From contig NZ_JADEYP010000009.1 of assembly GCF_020295405.1 (NCBI RefSeq), positions 62,001 to 126,000 on the forward strand: a DNA stretch of 64,000 nucleotides, given 5' to 3'. The position numbers were made by a program, and so were the translations under genes. Numbering within the stretch: position 1 is the first letter of the stretch; each line of letters begins with the position of its first letter. This DNA is from Sphingobacterium bovistauri. Lineage in GTDB: Bacteria; Bacteroidota; Bacteroidia; Sphingobacteriales; Sphingobacteriaceae. The notes beneath the pieces are model-generated. The model ran no database searches, was not told the DNA's origin, and saw only the letters and a list, made by a program, of their open reading frames with translations. Below, one piece after another: positions 26,589 to 35,657 of this stretch.

Positions 26589-28487
26589 ATGCGATTTATC
26601 ATAGGTTTTGTACTATTATGTTCATGCTTATCAAGTCAGGCTCAAGTAGTATTTGAAGTTAAAAATCCTGATTATAAATTGAGCCCTTTAACTGGAATGA
26701 ATAGAGAGCATTGGAAAGATGCAGCTAAATATTTGCTTAATGGTGCTTTTTCTTATGTTAAAACTGTCGATGATCCATTTATTTTTCCAAAGCAACCGGG
26801 TAAAAGTTATCCCCGTGATGGAAAACACAATGCGACGGAATTATTAGAGGGATTAGTTAGAACACTTTTTCTAGCTTCACCATTACTTAAAGAGGAGCCT
26901 AACTTAAAGCTCCAAAATATAGCTTTGGCAGATTATTATCGTAATCAAATTTTGAAATTATCAAATCCTAAAAGCAAGGGTTATATTGCACTACGTGCAA
27001 AGAATGGTGGCCCAAGTCAGATTTTGGTGGAGTTTGGTGCTTTAGCTATATCGCTGAAAGCAGCTGAAGAAGTATTGTGGGATCCGCTGACCAAAGAACA
27101 AAAAGATCAATTGGCACATTTGATGTTGAGTTATGGTGACGGCCCTACTATTGACATGAATTGGCGCTTTTTCAATATTTTTATATTGAGTTTCTTCAAG
27201 GATGAAGGATATACGGTAAACGAAGTGCTGCTAAAATCATTGCTGGAAAAATGCTTAAATGATTATAAGGGACAAGGATGGTATACCGATAGTCCGTATT
27301 ACGACTACTACAGTATGTGGGGATTTCAAATGTTTGGTGGACTTTGGTCTGAGTTATTTGGTAAAAGGCATTATCCTGAAATGGCCAATCAATATTTGGC
27401 AAATTTGAGGGATTTAGGTAACATTTATCCGTATATGTTTGATGCTGATGGCAGAATGATTATGTATGGCAGAAGTATAGCTTACCGCATGGGGGCATCT
27501 TCTCCACTTCCATTATTGGCTCACTTGGACGATAAGAAGGATATAAATTTTGGCTGGATGCGCAGAATAGTTTCAGGTACAGTTTTACAATTTTTAAAAC
27601 ACCCTGATTTTATGAAAGATAATTTGCCAACATTAGGTTTTTATGGCGCATTTGAGCCTGCTGTGCAGGAATATAGTTGTAGAGCAAGTGTGTTTTGGTT
27701 AGGAAAAGTTTTTATAACTTCTTTGCTCTTGCCAAAGGATAATATATTCTGGACAGCTAAAGAAAATAATGGGGCATGGAATAAGGAGATAGTAAAACAA
27801 AAAATAGTTCAAAAATATTCGGAAGGCTCTAAAGTCTTAATTACAGATTATGCAAATATTGGTGCTTCGGAAATTCGTTCATGGAGTCAAACATGGAAGA
27901 AGGGGTATTATGAGGGGACAGAAAATTACACTAAATTATCTTACAATAGTGTATTTCCGTGGCAAGCTGATACGAAGGAAGGTGTGGTGTCGATGAATTA
28001 TGCCATTTCTACATCAGGCAGCTTATTTGAAACTTTTCGTTACTATATTTTTCAGAGTTATAAAGATAATGTGTACAACAGGAAAGCTATTTGGGCTGCA
28101 GATACCACAGTACACATGCGCTTGGGTGATTATATGAAACATAATGGAATCGTACGCAAGGACACCTTAGTAAATGCAAGTGGGAAGCAAGTCAATTTCG
28201 GACATTACGCCCTTCCTGAATTTGTGGGAAAACCAATGCGACTATCAGAAGTAACGATTGGAAGTTATAAAGTAACAGTAATTGATAACGGAAAATATCA
28301 GTTGGCCTTAATTCCATTAAAAGGATGGGATAAAGTAAAAATTGAAAAAGCTATTGGTTTACATCCAGAATCTAAAACAAGTTATGTTATTCAGACCTCA
28401 TCTAAAATTAAAGACGAGAACCATATATTTGAAACCATGCTCTTGTTCAAAAAAAGTGGGGAAAAATGGAGTAAATCAGATTTGTGA
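26589..28487 (+). CDS. DUF2264 protein (predicted secreted carbohydrate-active enzyme)
   Basis: The chosen ATG at 26589 gives 632 residues and a clean signal peptide (MRFIIGFVLLCSCLSSQAQ). A GTG at 26559 would overlap the previous stop but places ten extra residues before the signal. The N-terminal domain matches DUF2264: MNREHWKDAAKYLL, FPRDGK-like SYPRDGKHNATELLEGLVR, DMNWRFFNIFILSFFKDEG and DSPYYDYYSMWGFQMFG. An (alpha/alpha)-barrel followed by a beta domain is expected. As I recall, some family members are classed as uronidases in CAZy (GH154), which fits the GH105 neighbour, but activity here is inferred. Confidence 0.82.
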   Translation: MRFIIGFVLLCSCLSSQAQVVFEVKNPDYKLSPLTGMNREHWKDAAKYLLNGAFSYVKTVDDPFIFPKQPGKSYPRDGKHNATELLEGLVRTLFLASPLLKEEPNLKLQNIALADYYRNQILKLSNPKSKGYIALRAKNGGPSQILVEFGALAISLKAAEEVLWDPLTKEQKDQLAHLMLSYGDGPTIDMNWRFFNIFILSFFKDEGYTVNEVLLKSLLEKCLNDYKGQGWYTDSPYYDYYSMWGFQMFGGLWSELFGKRHYPEMANQYLANLRDLGNIYPYMFDADGRMIMYGRSIAYRMGASSPLPLLAHLDDKKDINFGWMRRIVSGTVLQFLKHPDFMKDNLPTLGFYGAFEPAVQEYSCRASVFWLGKVFITSLLLPKDNIFWTAKENNGAWNKEIVKQKIVQKYSEGSKVLITDYANIGASEIRSWSQTWKKGYYEGTENYTKLSYNSVFPWQADTKEGVVSMNYAISTSGSLFETFRYYIFQSYKDNVYNRKAIWAADTTVHMRLGDYMKHNGIVRKDTLVNASGKQVNFGHYALPEFVGKPMRLSEVTIGSYKVTVIDNGKYQLALIPLKGWDKVKIEKAIGLHPESKTSYVIQTSSKIKDENHIFETMLLFKKSGEKWSKSDL

Positions 28488-28534
28488 TAAATTATCTTTT
28501 TATAAAGTTATGATTATTATATTTTTATAGTTAT

Positions 28535-29803
28535 TTAATTCAATAGTGTCTTTAATAAATCAAACTGTGCTTGCCACAGATCTTGCTTTGCCTTGTGGTA
28601 ATTTTTCAACGCTTCGCTGTATGCAGTAAGTAAAATTCTTCCTCCTTTATACGCTTCATGCTGTTCGTTTTTATTTTGTAAGGCAAGTGTTTCAATTTTT
28701 TTGTATGCTTCAATTTTTTTCTCCGCAGCTATGGTTTTCAAATTGTTTTGATTGTTTTCGATTTCCTCATTACGTGCTATCTCTTGAATTTGCTTGTCTA
28801 TTAGTTTAGCATTTAAGGAAATCTTTTTGATACTTGGTTGTGTTATAAAATAGCCTGAAAGAGGAATTCGCAAGGCTAAATTCACAAAACTATTACCATA
28901 CCACTCTTCTTTGCGCGCCAATTTTAATTCATTACTAAAATATTGTTGACCTAAATAGCCGTTAAAAGTTAAAGAAGGAAGAAGCTGTCTTTTTATTGAT
29001 GCTAATTGTAATGCTGAAATATTTTTGTCTATTTCAAGGGATTTAATATCATAATTTGCATTATCTAAGTTTTTAATCATTAGGATAATCTCTGCAAAGT
29101 TGGATGTTAAGTGTTGAATACTATCCAAATTTGTGTATTTGCGTAATTCTTGATCAGCATCTTGTAATACCGACCAGGAATCATAAACTTGGATTTGATG
29201 TCTTTCCAGTTCCTGTTGTGCTACAATATATGTAGAAGATGGCTCTCTGCCTGCATCATATCGCTCTTTACTAATTGCGACAATCTCTTCGTAAAGTTTA
29301 GTATCCGCTGCTGTCAACTTATACTGCTCGGTCGCAAATACAATAGAAGCATATGCTAGTGTGGCATCGCTTTTCCAATTTTGTGTTGCCAACTGTTGAT
29401 CCAATGTTGATTTTTCAATTTCCAAAGATTTCTGCTGTTCTTCTACTTTACGCTTGGGATCAAAAATATTCCATTCTACTTGTACACCTGCTTTAGAAGA
29501 CCATTTGGTCGCAAATCTAAGTGGGATTATGGCGCCATCTTCTGCTTTTGGATCAAATGCAATTGCAGGGACTGGTGTTGTAGGGATTATTAAATTACGC
29601 TGTATATTTGCATCAATATAAAATACAGGGATTCTATTTGATTTTATTTCTAATAATTCTTGTTGTACAATTTGTGTTTTGAGTTGATTCTGTTGATATA
29701 GCAAATTTTGGTTTGCATGCATCCACAACTGTTCAATACTCAATGATTGTGCATTCAAAAAGCCAGGGAAAGCCAAGAGTATGTAGAATGTTAATTTTTT
29801 CAT
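28535..29803 (-). CDS. TolC-family outer-membrane efflux protein
   Basis: This 422-residue protein begins with a signal peptide (MKKLTFYILLAFPGFLNAQ). It has the long helical hairpin repeats of the outer membrane efflux protein family, such as YASIVFATEQYKLTAADTKL and LAFQNKNEQHEAYKGG-like LALQNKNEQHEAYKGGR near the C-terminus. It should form the outer-membrane channel of the export system encoded by the three upstream genes on the same strand. The permease stop is only 3 bases upstream of its start. Gene order ATPase-adaptor-permease-channel gives a complete tripartite pump. Confidence 0.88.
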   Translation of the reverse strand: MKKLTFYILLAFPGFLNAQSLSIEQLWMHANQNLLYQQNQLKTQIVQQELLEIKSNRIPVFYIDANIQRNLIIPTTPVPAIAFDPKAEDGAIIPLRFATKWSSKAGVQVEWNIFDPKRKVEEQQKSLEIEKSTLDQQLATQNWKSDATLAYASIVFATEQYKLTAADTKLYEEIVAISKERYDAGREPSSTYIVAQQELERHQIQVYDSWSVLQDADQELRKYTNLDSIQHLTSNFAEIILMIKNLDNANYDIKSLEIDKNISALQLASIKRQLLPSLTFNGYLGQQYFSNELKLARKEEWYGNSFVNLALRIPLSGYFITQPSIKKISLNAKLIDKQIQEIARNEEIENNQNNLKTIAAEKKIEAYKKIETLALQNKNEQHEAYKGGRILLTAYSEALKNYHKAKQDLWQAQFDLLKTLLN

Positions 29804-29806
29804 AGG

Positions 29807-30940
29807 TTAAAATACTGAGGCAGGTTCTAGTTTTGCAATCTTACGTACAGCGAATAAAGAACCACCTACAGAAATTAATAGTGTGATAAATAGAAGGAAA
29901 AGTGCAAATCCCCATGTAATATCGATTGCTAAACCTGAGTTAGCAACTCCATATTTGAATCCAAAGAGCAGGAGGATGGCTATCATATAACCTATAACAG
30001 CATACAAAAATGCCTGTGCGATAATCAACTTATTTACATAGCCTTTTGTTGCGCCTATAGCTTTTAATGTACCATAGTCTTTAATACGATCAAGGGCTGA
30101 AGAATATAATGTTAGTCCTATAATAAAAAATCCACTGATCATAGCAAATATAACTAATGTACCAAAGCTCATGCCCATGTTTGAGCTAATTAAAATCTCT
30201 TTAACTGTAGAGCTTTTGAGTTTTTGTGCGTCCCAAGCACGTAATTGTGGGAATAGTTGCTCAATATCTTGCTGGACTTTTTCTTTCTCTTCTGCATTCT
30301 TTAGATTGGCGATTATGATACTGACCTTGGAAGGGGAGGCATTGCCTAAAACTATTGCATTTTCCATTGATGTGTACATCAGACTAGCACCAAAGGCTTG
30401 TGCATTTTTCGTAATTACTCCGATTTTTGCACTTTTACCATTTATTTCAATTGGTTTGTTGAGGTATAAGTCAGTTTTCCAAGTTTTTGCGTTATAGAGT
30501 TCTGCTGAAACGGAGAATGGTTGTACTAAGTCTGATAAATTACCTTCTTCGATTTTATCTGGAATAGGTCCCATAATAAATTGAGGGGAGTTTGCACCGA
30601 CTAAAGTTACTCCAGCAGTCTTGCCGTCCAAGAATGAAGCTTGTCCAGGGGCTAATACTACTGGAAAGGTAGATTCTACTTCAGGAAGACTGGCAATTTG
30701 TTGTACTAAACGCTGGTCAATGGCATTAACAGCATTTACATTTGTACTTTGAGCTTCAATTATCCATAGTTGTTTATCTGTTATCGGAGCATTGCCAACA
30801 AGATTTCCCATCAAGCCCATTAGAAAGAATAGTAAGCTTAGCTGTTGGCCAATTAAAAAGATGCTTATCACAATAGCAGTGATAATACCAATACTTTTGG
30901 CCTTGTCGAACTTTATAAACTTAAAAGCTAATTTTAGCAT
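29807..30940 (-). CDS. ABC transporter permease, FtsX/DevC type
   Basis: This 377-residue permease has one N-terminal membrane segment (about 19-40), a large periplasmic domain, and three C-terminal membrane segments. The FtsX-fold signature is in SALDRIKDYGTLKAIGATKGYV. The size and that motif resemble DevC/HlyB-like permeases of DevABC exporters more than full-length MacB, which carries its own ATPase domain. The ATPase and adaptor are encoded immediately upstream, the TolC-type channel immediately downstream. Such systems export glycolipids, peptides or drugs; the substrate here is unknown. Confidence 0.87.
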   Translation of the reverse strand: MLKLAFKFIKFDKAKSIGIITAIVISIFLIGQQLSLLFFLMGLMGNLVGNAPITDKQLWIIEAQSTNVNAVNAIDQRLVQQIASLPEVESTFPVVLAPGQASFLDGKTAGVTLVGANSPQFIMGPIPDKIEEGNLSDLVQPFSVSAELYNAKTWKTDLYLNKPIEINGKSAKIGVITKNAQAFGASLMYTSMENAIVLGNASPSKVSIIIANLKNAEEKEKVQQDIEQLFPQLRAWDAQKLKSSTVKEILISSNMGMSFGTLVIFAMISGFFIIGLTLYSSALDRIKDYGTLKAIGATKGYVNKLIIAQAFLYAVIGYMIAILLLFGFKYGVANSGLAIDITWGFALFLLFITLLISVGGSLFAVRKIAKLEPASVF

Positions 30941-30941
30941 A

Positions 30942-31892
30942 TTATCTGATTCTTATACTGCAATCAACTTTAGCGTTGATAGTTAGGTTATTACCTTGTT
31001 CTAATTTGATTTTAATTTTTCGAACACGTCTATCTTCACCCTCGTTTGCTGTTTCATATAGAATTGATTTATTTGATAAGATAGGATTTGTAAAAAAGAC
31101 TTCACCAGTAGCGATGGTGTCTTGTCTGCCTATAGGAGATATAAATACCTTTTGTCCAACTTTAATATCATTAGCAAACAATTCATCTACTTCAGCCTCT
31201 ATTATCGGGTTCTTGATATTTATTATTTTGCCTAATTCTTGTGAAGCTCCTACACTTTGTCCTAATTTGGCAGTTAAGTCCGTAATAGTGCCGGAGGTTG
31301 GGGCTTTAACATTGAAATTAGCATTGCTATTCTTTACTTTATTAACTTGAATTTGTTGTTCAGTTTCTGTAATTCTTTGTGCTTTCAAATTTTGACGTAA
31401 GCCTCTTAAATCAGCTAGCTGTTGCTGCCAAGTGGAATAATCTGTGTCAAGATTTTCCTTTGTTTCAGCGTTTCTTTCGAATAACTTTTTTGAGGTTTCG
31501 TATTTTTCTTTTAATTCATTTGCGTAGATCTCTGCTTTAGAAATGTCTTCTATCAGAGTGTTGTTTTTAGCTCGAATACTGTTAAATTGAGCTATAGCCT
31601 GTTCAATATCTAATGAAGAATTTCCTGATTCTAATTCAATGATAAGTTGGTTTTCATAAACTGAATCTCCTTCATTAACATGTATTTTACTTACTCTGCC
31701 TGATGTAATACTTGATATAATAGCGATGTCATCTGCGGGAACTACTTTGCCAATAGCTTTAACATCAGTTATTGCATTTAGTATTTGTTCATTTGTCATA
31801 CTATTTTCTTTCTCTTTCTTTTCAGAAGAACAAGAATTAAGTAATGTGATGGTTAGTGTAAAGATACTTAGCTTATTTATAATCTTCTTCAT
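30942..31892 (-). CDS. HlyD/DevB-type periplasmic adaptor lipoprotein
   Basis: This 316-residue membrane-fusion protein has a lipoprotein signal; the lipobox LLNSC places the acylated Cys at residue 21. It is followed by a biotinyl-lipoyl half-motif (GKVVPADDIAIISSITSGRV, split as GKVVPADD and SGRVSKIHVNEGDSV), a central coiled-coil (about 85-170), and the second half (VKAPTSGTITDLTAKLGQSV). It bridges the inner-membrane permease and the TolC-like channel. It overlaps the ATPase gene by 20 bases and ends 1 base before the permease start. Confidence 0.88.
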   Translation of the reverse strand: MKKIINKLSIFTLTITLLNSCSSEKKEKENSMTNEQILNAITDVKAIGKVVPADDIAIISSITSGRVSKIHVNEGDSVYENQLIIELESGNSSLDIEQAIAQFNSIRAKNNTLIEDISKAEIYANELKEKYETSKKLFERNAETKENLDTDYSTWQQQLADLRGLRQNLKAQRITETEQQIQVNKVKNSNANFNVKAPTSGTITDLTAKLGQSVGASQELGKIINIKNPIIEAEVDELFANDIKVGQKVFISPIGRQDTIATGEVFFTNPILSNKSILYETANEGEDRRVRKIKIKLEQGNNLTINAKVDCSIRIR

Positions 31893-32574
31893 TCTTTATG
31901 GTATTGGAAACTTGTCCTTCTTCAACATATATAATTTTGTCTGCGAATTTTCGCAAACGTAAATCATGTGTAACTATTATTACCGCTTTACCTTTAGAAG
32001 CTAGAGATTTCAACTCATCCATAATCACTTCAGCACTTTTAGCATCCAAAGAAGCCGTTGGTTCGTCACAAAGTATCATGGATGGATTTGTGACTAAAGC
32101 TCGAGCGATGGCAACACGCTGTTTTTGGCCTCCGCTTAATTTTTTAGGTAGATTGTATATTCGATCCGATAATCCTACTTCATCTAATGCTTTCTTCGCT
32201 TTTTCCGCAGCTTCAGATTTTGAAATACCTTGCAAAATTAACGGTTGCATAACATTTTCCAGCGCATTTAACGGTTCTATCAAATTGAATTGTTGAAATA
32301 CAAAGCCAATTTCACGTAGGCGTAGTTCTGCTAATTTAGACTCTTTTAGATTGGTAACTTCTTTTTCTTTATAAAATACTTGGCCCGAAGTAGGGTAAAT
32401 GACACAACCCAAAATAGAAAGTAATGTTGTCTTTCCACTTCCTGATGGCCCCATGATTAGTGTTAATTTGCTTGTTTCGAAACTAATAGATGTTTTATCT
32501 AAAGCTGTTATTGTCGTGTCTCCAGTTTTGTAAATTTTATTTACGTCGTTTAATTTTACGATTTCTGTTGTCAT
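31873..32574 (-). CDS. ABC transporter ATP-binding protein (MacB/LolD/DevA class)
   Basis: This 233-residue ATPase has Walker A GPSGSGKTT (41-49), Q-loop in FVFQQFNLIEPLNALENV, signature LSGGQKQRVAIARAL, Walker B ILCDEPTASLD and H-loop VIIVTHD. The subfamily resembles LolD/MacB/DevA, which pair with FtsX-fold permeases. It is the first gene of the four-gene export operon, overlapping the adaptor by 20 bases. It powers mechanotransmission rather than translocating substrate through the membrane, as known for this class. Confidence 0.93.
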   Translation of the reverse strand: MTTEIVKLNDVNKIYKTGDTTITALDKTSISFETSKLTLIMGPSGSGKTTLLSILGCVIYPTSGQVFYKEKEVTNLKESKLAELRLREIGFVFQQFNLIEPLNALENVMQPLILQGISKSEAAEKAKKALDEVGLSDRIYNLPKKLSGGQKQRVAIARALVTNPSMILCDEPTASLDAKSAEVIMDELKSLASKGKAVIIVTHDLRLRKFADKIIYVEEGQVSNTIKNEEDYK

Positions 32575-32620
32575 TAGCAGCTATAAATCTTTAGAGAAAT
32601 AACGAATTTCAATAAATATA

Positions 32621-33127
32621 TTAAATATTTAATTCACCCTCACGTCCAATGTCAATTTTTTGCCCTGAAATTGCAGCAGAAGCAACTTTAATCAATGTCA
32701 TAAACTTATTAGTTTTAGAATCCCAATAATGTGATTCTACAGGTGTTACTCTTAAAACACGAATACTTGGATCTTCTTTTCCTTTCTCAAAATATACCTC
32801 CATGAATTTGCTCCAATACTTGTCGATTTTAGATTTATCCTGTGATAGCTCAGCAATTCCATCAATACTTAAGAATGTGTATGATCCTGGATCACCAAAT
32901 GCTAGAGAAATTTTATTGTTTGATTGCAAATTTTTAGATGTTTCACTTTCGGAAGATATAAGATACCAAATATCACCGTCGTCATCAACTTCTTGTCTAC
33001 TCATAGGGGTCATATATGGATAATGACTATTTTTTGGAAAGGAAATCATCATCGCGATGTCTATGCGATTAACCAAATCTTTTAACTTATCGATAGCTTC
33101 TTTATTACTTAAATTTTCGTTGCTCAT
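32621..33127 (-). CDS. Pyridoxamine 5'-phosphate oxidase-like (general stress FMN-binding split barrel) protein
   Basis: This 168-residue split-barrel protein contains IAMMISFPKNSHYPYMTPMS, DIWYLISSESETSKNLQSN and ISLAFGDPGSYTFLSIDG (each a hallmark of general-stress FMN-binding proteins), and ends with SHYWDSKTNKFMTLIKV. These proteins bind flavins (FMN/FAD) or related cofactors in general stress contexts; catalytic activity is usually unproven. It is a single gene, with the ABC ATPase 46 bases downstream on the same strand and a small divergent gene upstream. Confidence 0.85.
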   Translation of the reverse strand: MSNENLSNKEAIDKLKDLVNRIDIAMMISFPKNSHYPYMTPMSRQEVDDDGDIWYLISSESETSKNLQSNNKISLAFGDPGSYTFLSIDGIAELSQDKSKIDKYWSKFMEVYFEKGKEDPSIRVLRVTPVESHYWDSKTNKFMTLIKVASAAISGQKIDIGREGELNI

Positions 33128-33196
33128 GACGTTAATGTTTTTCTTTAGAACAATTTCTGCTATAAATATGTTTTATAGAAAAGGAGATTGATAGTT

Positions 33197-33433
33197 ATGA
33201 TATTACAAATGAATCCAACTATTTATGTAGATACCCCAATTGGAAGGGGGCATGCCCTGTTTATTATTGATTATGGTATGCATCAAAATTCATGTTGGGT
33301 GGTAGCTATGGAAGATAATGGTATTGTGAAACATTTTGATGCGAATGATATAATTATCTGTACAAATTTTACTTACCACATTAATAACGAACGGAACTCT
33401 TTTGATCACAAAGCTAAAAAAAGCAAAAAATAA
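33197..33433 (+). CDS. Small conserved-looking hypothetical protein
   Basis: The protein is 78 residues from ATG at 33197. That start has a clear AGGAG at 33182-33186, a good spacing and rare in this phylum, so I prefer it to TTG at 33188. The protein is acidic to neutral with a beta-rich middle (ALFIIDYGMHQNSCWVVAMEDNGIVKHFD in parts) and a Lys-rich tail. It looks like a small SH3-like or barrel domain, but I cannot name a family. It is followed by a terminator overlapping the convergent mazG stop. Confidence 0.7.
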   Translation: MILQMNPTIYVDTPIGRGHALFIIDYGMHQNSCWVVAMEDNGIVKHFDANDIIICTNFTYHINNERNSFDHKAKKSKK

Positions 33434-33445
33434 CACACTAACTGA

Positions 33446-33471
33446 AAAAGGACTCTGTTTAGAGTCCTTTT
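33446..33471. terminator. Terminator overlapping the mazG stop codon
   Basis: The stem AAAAGGACTCT (33446-33456) pairs with AGAGTCCTTTT (33461-33471) around loop GTTT. The mazG stop codon (33459-33461) is in the loop. It can terminate both convergent genes. Confidence 0.8.
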
Positions 33472-34268
33472 GATTTAGCTTCATTCCAAAACACGTCCAT
33501 TTCATCTAATGTCATTTCTGGTAATTTTAGATTTCTCTCGCTGGCTTTTGCTTCGAGATAGTTGAAACGATTGATGAATTTTTTATTAGTACGCTCTAAT
33601 GCGTTTTCTGGATTAATTCCGATATGTCTAGCATAATTGGTAAGCGCAAATAGAAGATCACCAAATTCTTGTTCAGCCTTCTCTAGGTCAATATGTTTAT
33701 GCTCAACGATATTATACTCGTTTTTGAATTCCTGTAATTCTTCTTCTACTTTTTTCCAAACCTCAGTTTTATCATCCCAATCAAAACCGACCCCACGTAC
33801 TTTATCTTGAATTCGATAAGCTTTGACCAAAGCAGGTAGACTTTTTGGAACTCCCGCAAGTACAGATTTATTGCCCTCTTTAAGTTTAATCTGTTCCCAA
33901 TTTGCTTTTACGTCTTCCTCATCGTTCACTATAGTATCCCCATAAATATGGGGGTGACGTGTTATTAATTTGTCACACACAGCATTTAATGCATCGGTGA
34001 TATTAAAAGCTTCTTGCTCTTCAGCGATTTTAGCATAGAAAACCATATGCATCAGCAAATCACCTAATTCATTTTTGATTTCGTCTAAGTCATTCTCTAA
34101 TATGGCATCCGCCAATTCATACGTTTCTTCAATAGTCAAATGACGTAGACTTTCTAAAGTTTGCTTCTTATCCCAAGGACATTCGATACGTAAAGTATTC
34201 ATAACAGTTATTAACCGATCGAATGCTAATGCAGGCGTATGTTGTGTTTGTGGAGCTGGGTGTGCCAT
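33459..34268 (-). CDS. mazG: Nucleoside triphosphate pyrophosphohydrolase MazG
   Basis: MazG hydrolyses NTPs and dNTPs to monophosphates and pyrophosphate, cleaning the nucleotide pool. Two MazG helical domains are visible. The first contains CPWDKKQTLESLRHLTIEETYELADAI (in parts, with ExxE motifs) and KNELGDLLMHMVFYAKIAEE. The second contains VGFDWDDKTEVWKKVEEEL and QEFGDLLFALTNYAR. The start at 34268 (269 residues) is preferred over 34316, because a TAnnTTTG promoter element (34284-34291) lies inside the longer frame. Length is typical of the two-domain bacterial enzyme. Confidence 0.94.
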   Translation of the reverse strand: MAHPAPQTQHTPALAFDRLITVMNTLRIECPWDKKQTLESLRHLTIEETYELADAILENDLDEIKNELGDLLMHMVFYAKIAEEQEAFNITDALNAVCDKLITRHPHIYGDTIVNDEEDVKANWEQIKLKEGNKSVLAGVPKSLPALVKAYRIQDKVRGVGFDWDDKTEVWKKVEEELQEFKNEYNIVEHKHIDLEKAEQEFGDLLFALTNYARHIGINPENALERTNKKFINRFNYLEAKASERNLKLPEMTLDEMDVFWNEAKSKGL

Positions 34269-34283
34269 AGTGTAAGTTTTGTG

Positions 34284-34291
34284 CAAATCTA
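34284..34291 (-). promoter_or_regulatory. Putative mazG -7 element
   Basis: The minus strand reads TAGATTTG, a perfect TAnnTTTG match, 16 bases before the chosen mazG ATG. It decides the start in favour of 34268. Confidence 0.5.
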
Positions 34292-34365
34292 AGTATAAAT
34301 GAATTAATCTAAACACAATAGGGTGTTAAGTTGTTATGCTATAATAAGTATAAAAATGAGGAAGT

Positions 34366-34671
34366 ATGGAAACAAAATTTGATTATCAATCTGTCGTTGT
34401 AGCATTGCAAGAATTAAGCGATTTGGGGTATCGGGATGATTTTAATATAGATTTTAATGAATTGTTAGATAATTCAGCGGATTATGTGATTGACTATTTG
34501 TATCGATATGAAGGAAATACTAACCCAAGTGATGAATCAACTGTTTATGGTTTACGAAATCAGAATACAGGAACAAAAGGTGTGTTTGTCGTAGGTAATC
34601 TTTCCTTGATAGAAGGTAAAAAACGTGAAATCATTATTAATTTGGAGATTCAATCAAAGAGTCAAAGCTAG
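34366..34671 (+). CDS. Small hypothetical protein
   Basis: This 101-residue soluble acidic protein has the pattern DYQSVVVALQELSDLGYRDDFNIDF followed by DYVIDYLYRYEG (quoted in parts) and a beta-strand ending (GVFVVGNLSL, EIIINLEI). Similar small proteins are frequent in Sphingobacteriaceae and are of unknown function. It has its own ATG and is divergent from mazG. No motif suggests enzymatic activity. Confidence 0.65.
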   Translation: METKFDYQSVVVALQELSDLGYRDDFNIDFNELLDNSADYVIDYLYRYEGNTNPSDESTVYGLRNQNTGTKGVFVVGNLSLIEGKKREIIINLEIQSKSQS

Positions 34672-34963
34672 TGTTTTTTTACAACAGGATAATTGTGGGG
34701 TGTAATCCTTTACATCGACTTATCGTGCAGCATGATTTTTTTTATTGCTCTAGATTTAGATAAAATTATAACAAAATATGTGTGATTTTTGGACTGACGC
34801 TGTCGAAAAACTGCTGAGTGATTCAGAGGATCAAGAGGAAGATCTGTTGACGATTGCTGTCTGAAATTCAATAGTCAATAAGTTTTCAATATTAAAGTAA
34901 TCTTAGTTGTATGCTTTTTATAAATAATTATGTTTATTTGATTTAAATATCAAATCATCGAAT

Positions 34964-35608
34964 ATGTTAGACTTTTTACTTGATAATGAATATTTCCATT
35001 CAGTTTTAATTTCAATTTGTTGCGGAGCAATAGTAGGTTTAGAACGCGAATACAAAAATAAATCTGCTGGATTCCGAACGGTAATTTTAATATGTTTTGG
35101 AGCGACAATTTTTACGATAGCCTCTCGTCTAGGTAATTTGTCTGATGATCGAATTGCTGCAAATATTGTAACAGGGATCGGTTTCTTAGGAGCTGGAGTG
35201 ATATATCAAGGTCGCTTTTCGGTGCAGGGATTGACAACCGCTGCTGTGATATGGACAATGGCGGCTATTGGAATGTTGGTTGGATTTGGACAACATTTAG
35301 TAGGGATTTCGTTAGCTGTAGTTATGGTTGTTATTTTGTCATTATTCCAAAAGATTGAAACCCTTCTAGCTAGTATATTCCTTACGCGTACCTTGCATAT
35401 CACATTTAAAGATAATTCAATTGAGCATTTAAGAGCATTTGAACAGTTTTTGAAAACTCATCAAGTTGAAGCTGTGCGTAAAGGAATGGAAAAGGATGAT
35501 AATAGGTTGGAGGTTGTATTTGAGGTTTCGGGAAAGAAACAAAAGGTACGTATTCTCAATGAATCTATTATTCAATTGGAATATGTTTATGCATTTAGTA
35601 ATATGTAA
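34964..35608 (+). CDS. MgtC/SapB family membrane protein
   Basis: This 214-residue protein has four or five N-terminal membrane segments and the MgtC signature around GAIVGLEREYKNKSAGFRTV (residues 21-40), then GIGFLGAGVIY. The C-terminal ~70 residues form a soluble ACT-like domain (KTHQVEAVRKGMEKDDNRLE). MgtC proteins help bacteria cope with low magnesium and modulate ATP synthase in some pathogens; other members have unknown transport-like roles. The gene is monocistronic and followed by a strong terminator. Confidence 0.88.
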   Translation: MLDFLLDNEYFHSVLISICCGAIVGLEREYKNKSAGFRTVILICFGATIFTIASRLGNLSDDRIAANIVTGIGFLGAGVIYQGRFSVQGLTTAAVIWTMAAIGMLVGFGQHLVGISLAVVMVVILSLFQKIETLLASIFLTRTLHITFKDNSIEHLRAFEQFLKTHQVEAVRKGMEKDDNRLEVVFEVSGKKQKVRILNESIIQLEYVYAFSNM

Positions 35609-35610
35609 AA

Positions 35611-35643
35611 AAAGGCGCTCAATAAATGAGCGCCTTTTTTTTT
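35611..35643. terminator. Terminator downstream of mgtC-like gene
   Basis: The stem AAAGGCGCTCA (35611-35621) pairs with TGAGCGCCTTT (35627-35637), followed by a T-run. An A-run precedes it, so it also suits the convergent symporter gene. Confidence 0.9.
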
Positions 35644-35657
35644 ACCCTATATTTTTA

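Noticed and set aside
34778..34864. 28-codon acidic plus-strand ORF in the gap before the MgtC-like gene
   Set aside because: Too short and no homologue or ribosome-binding signal recognised.
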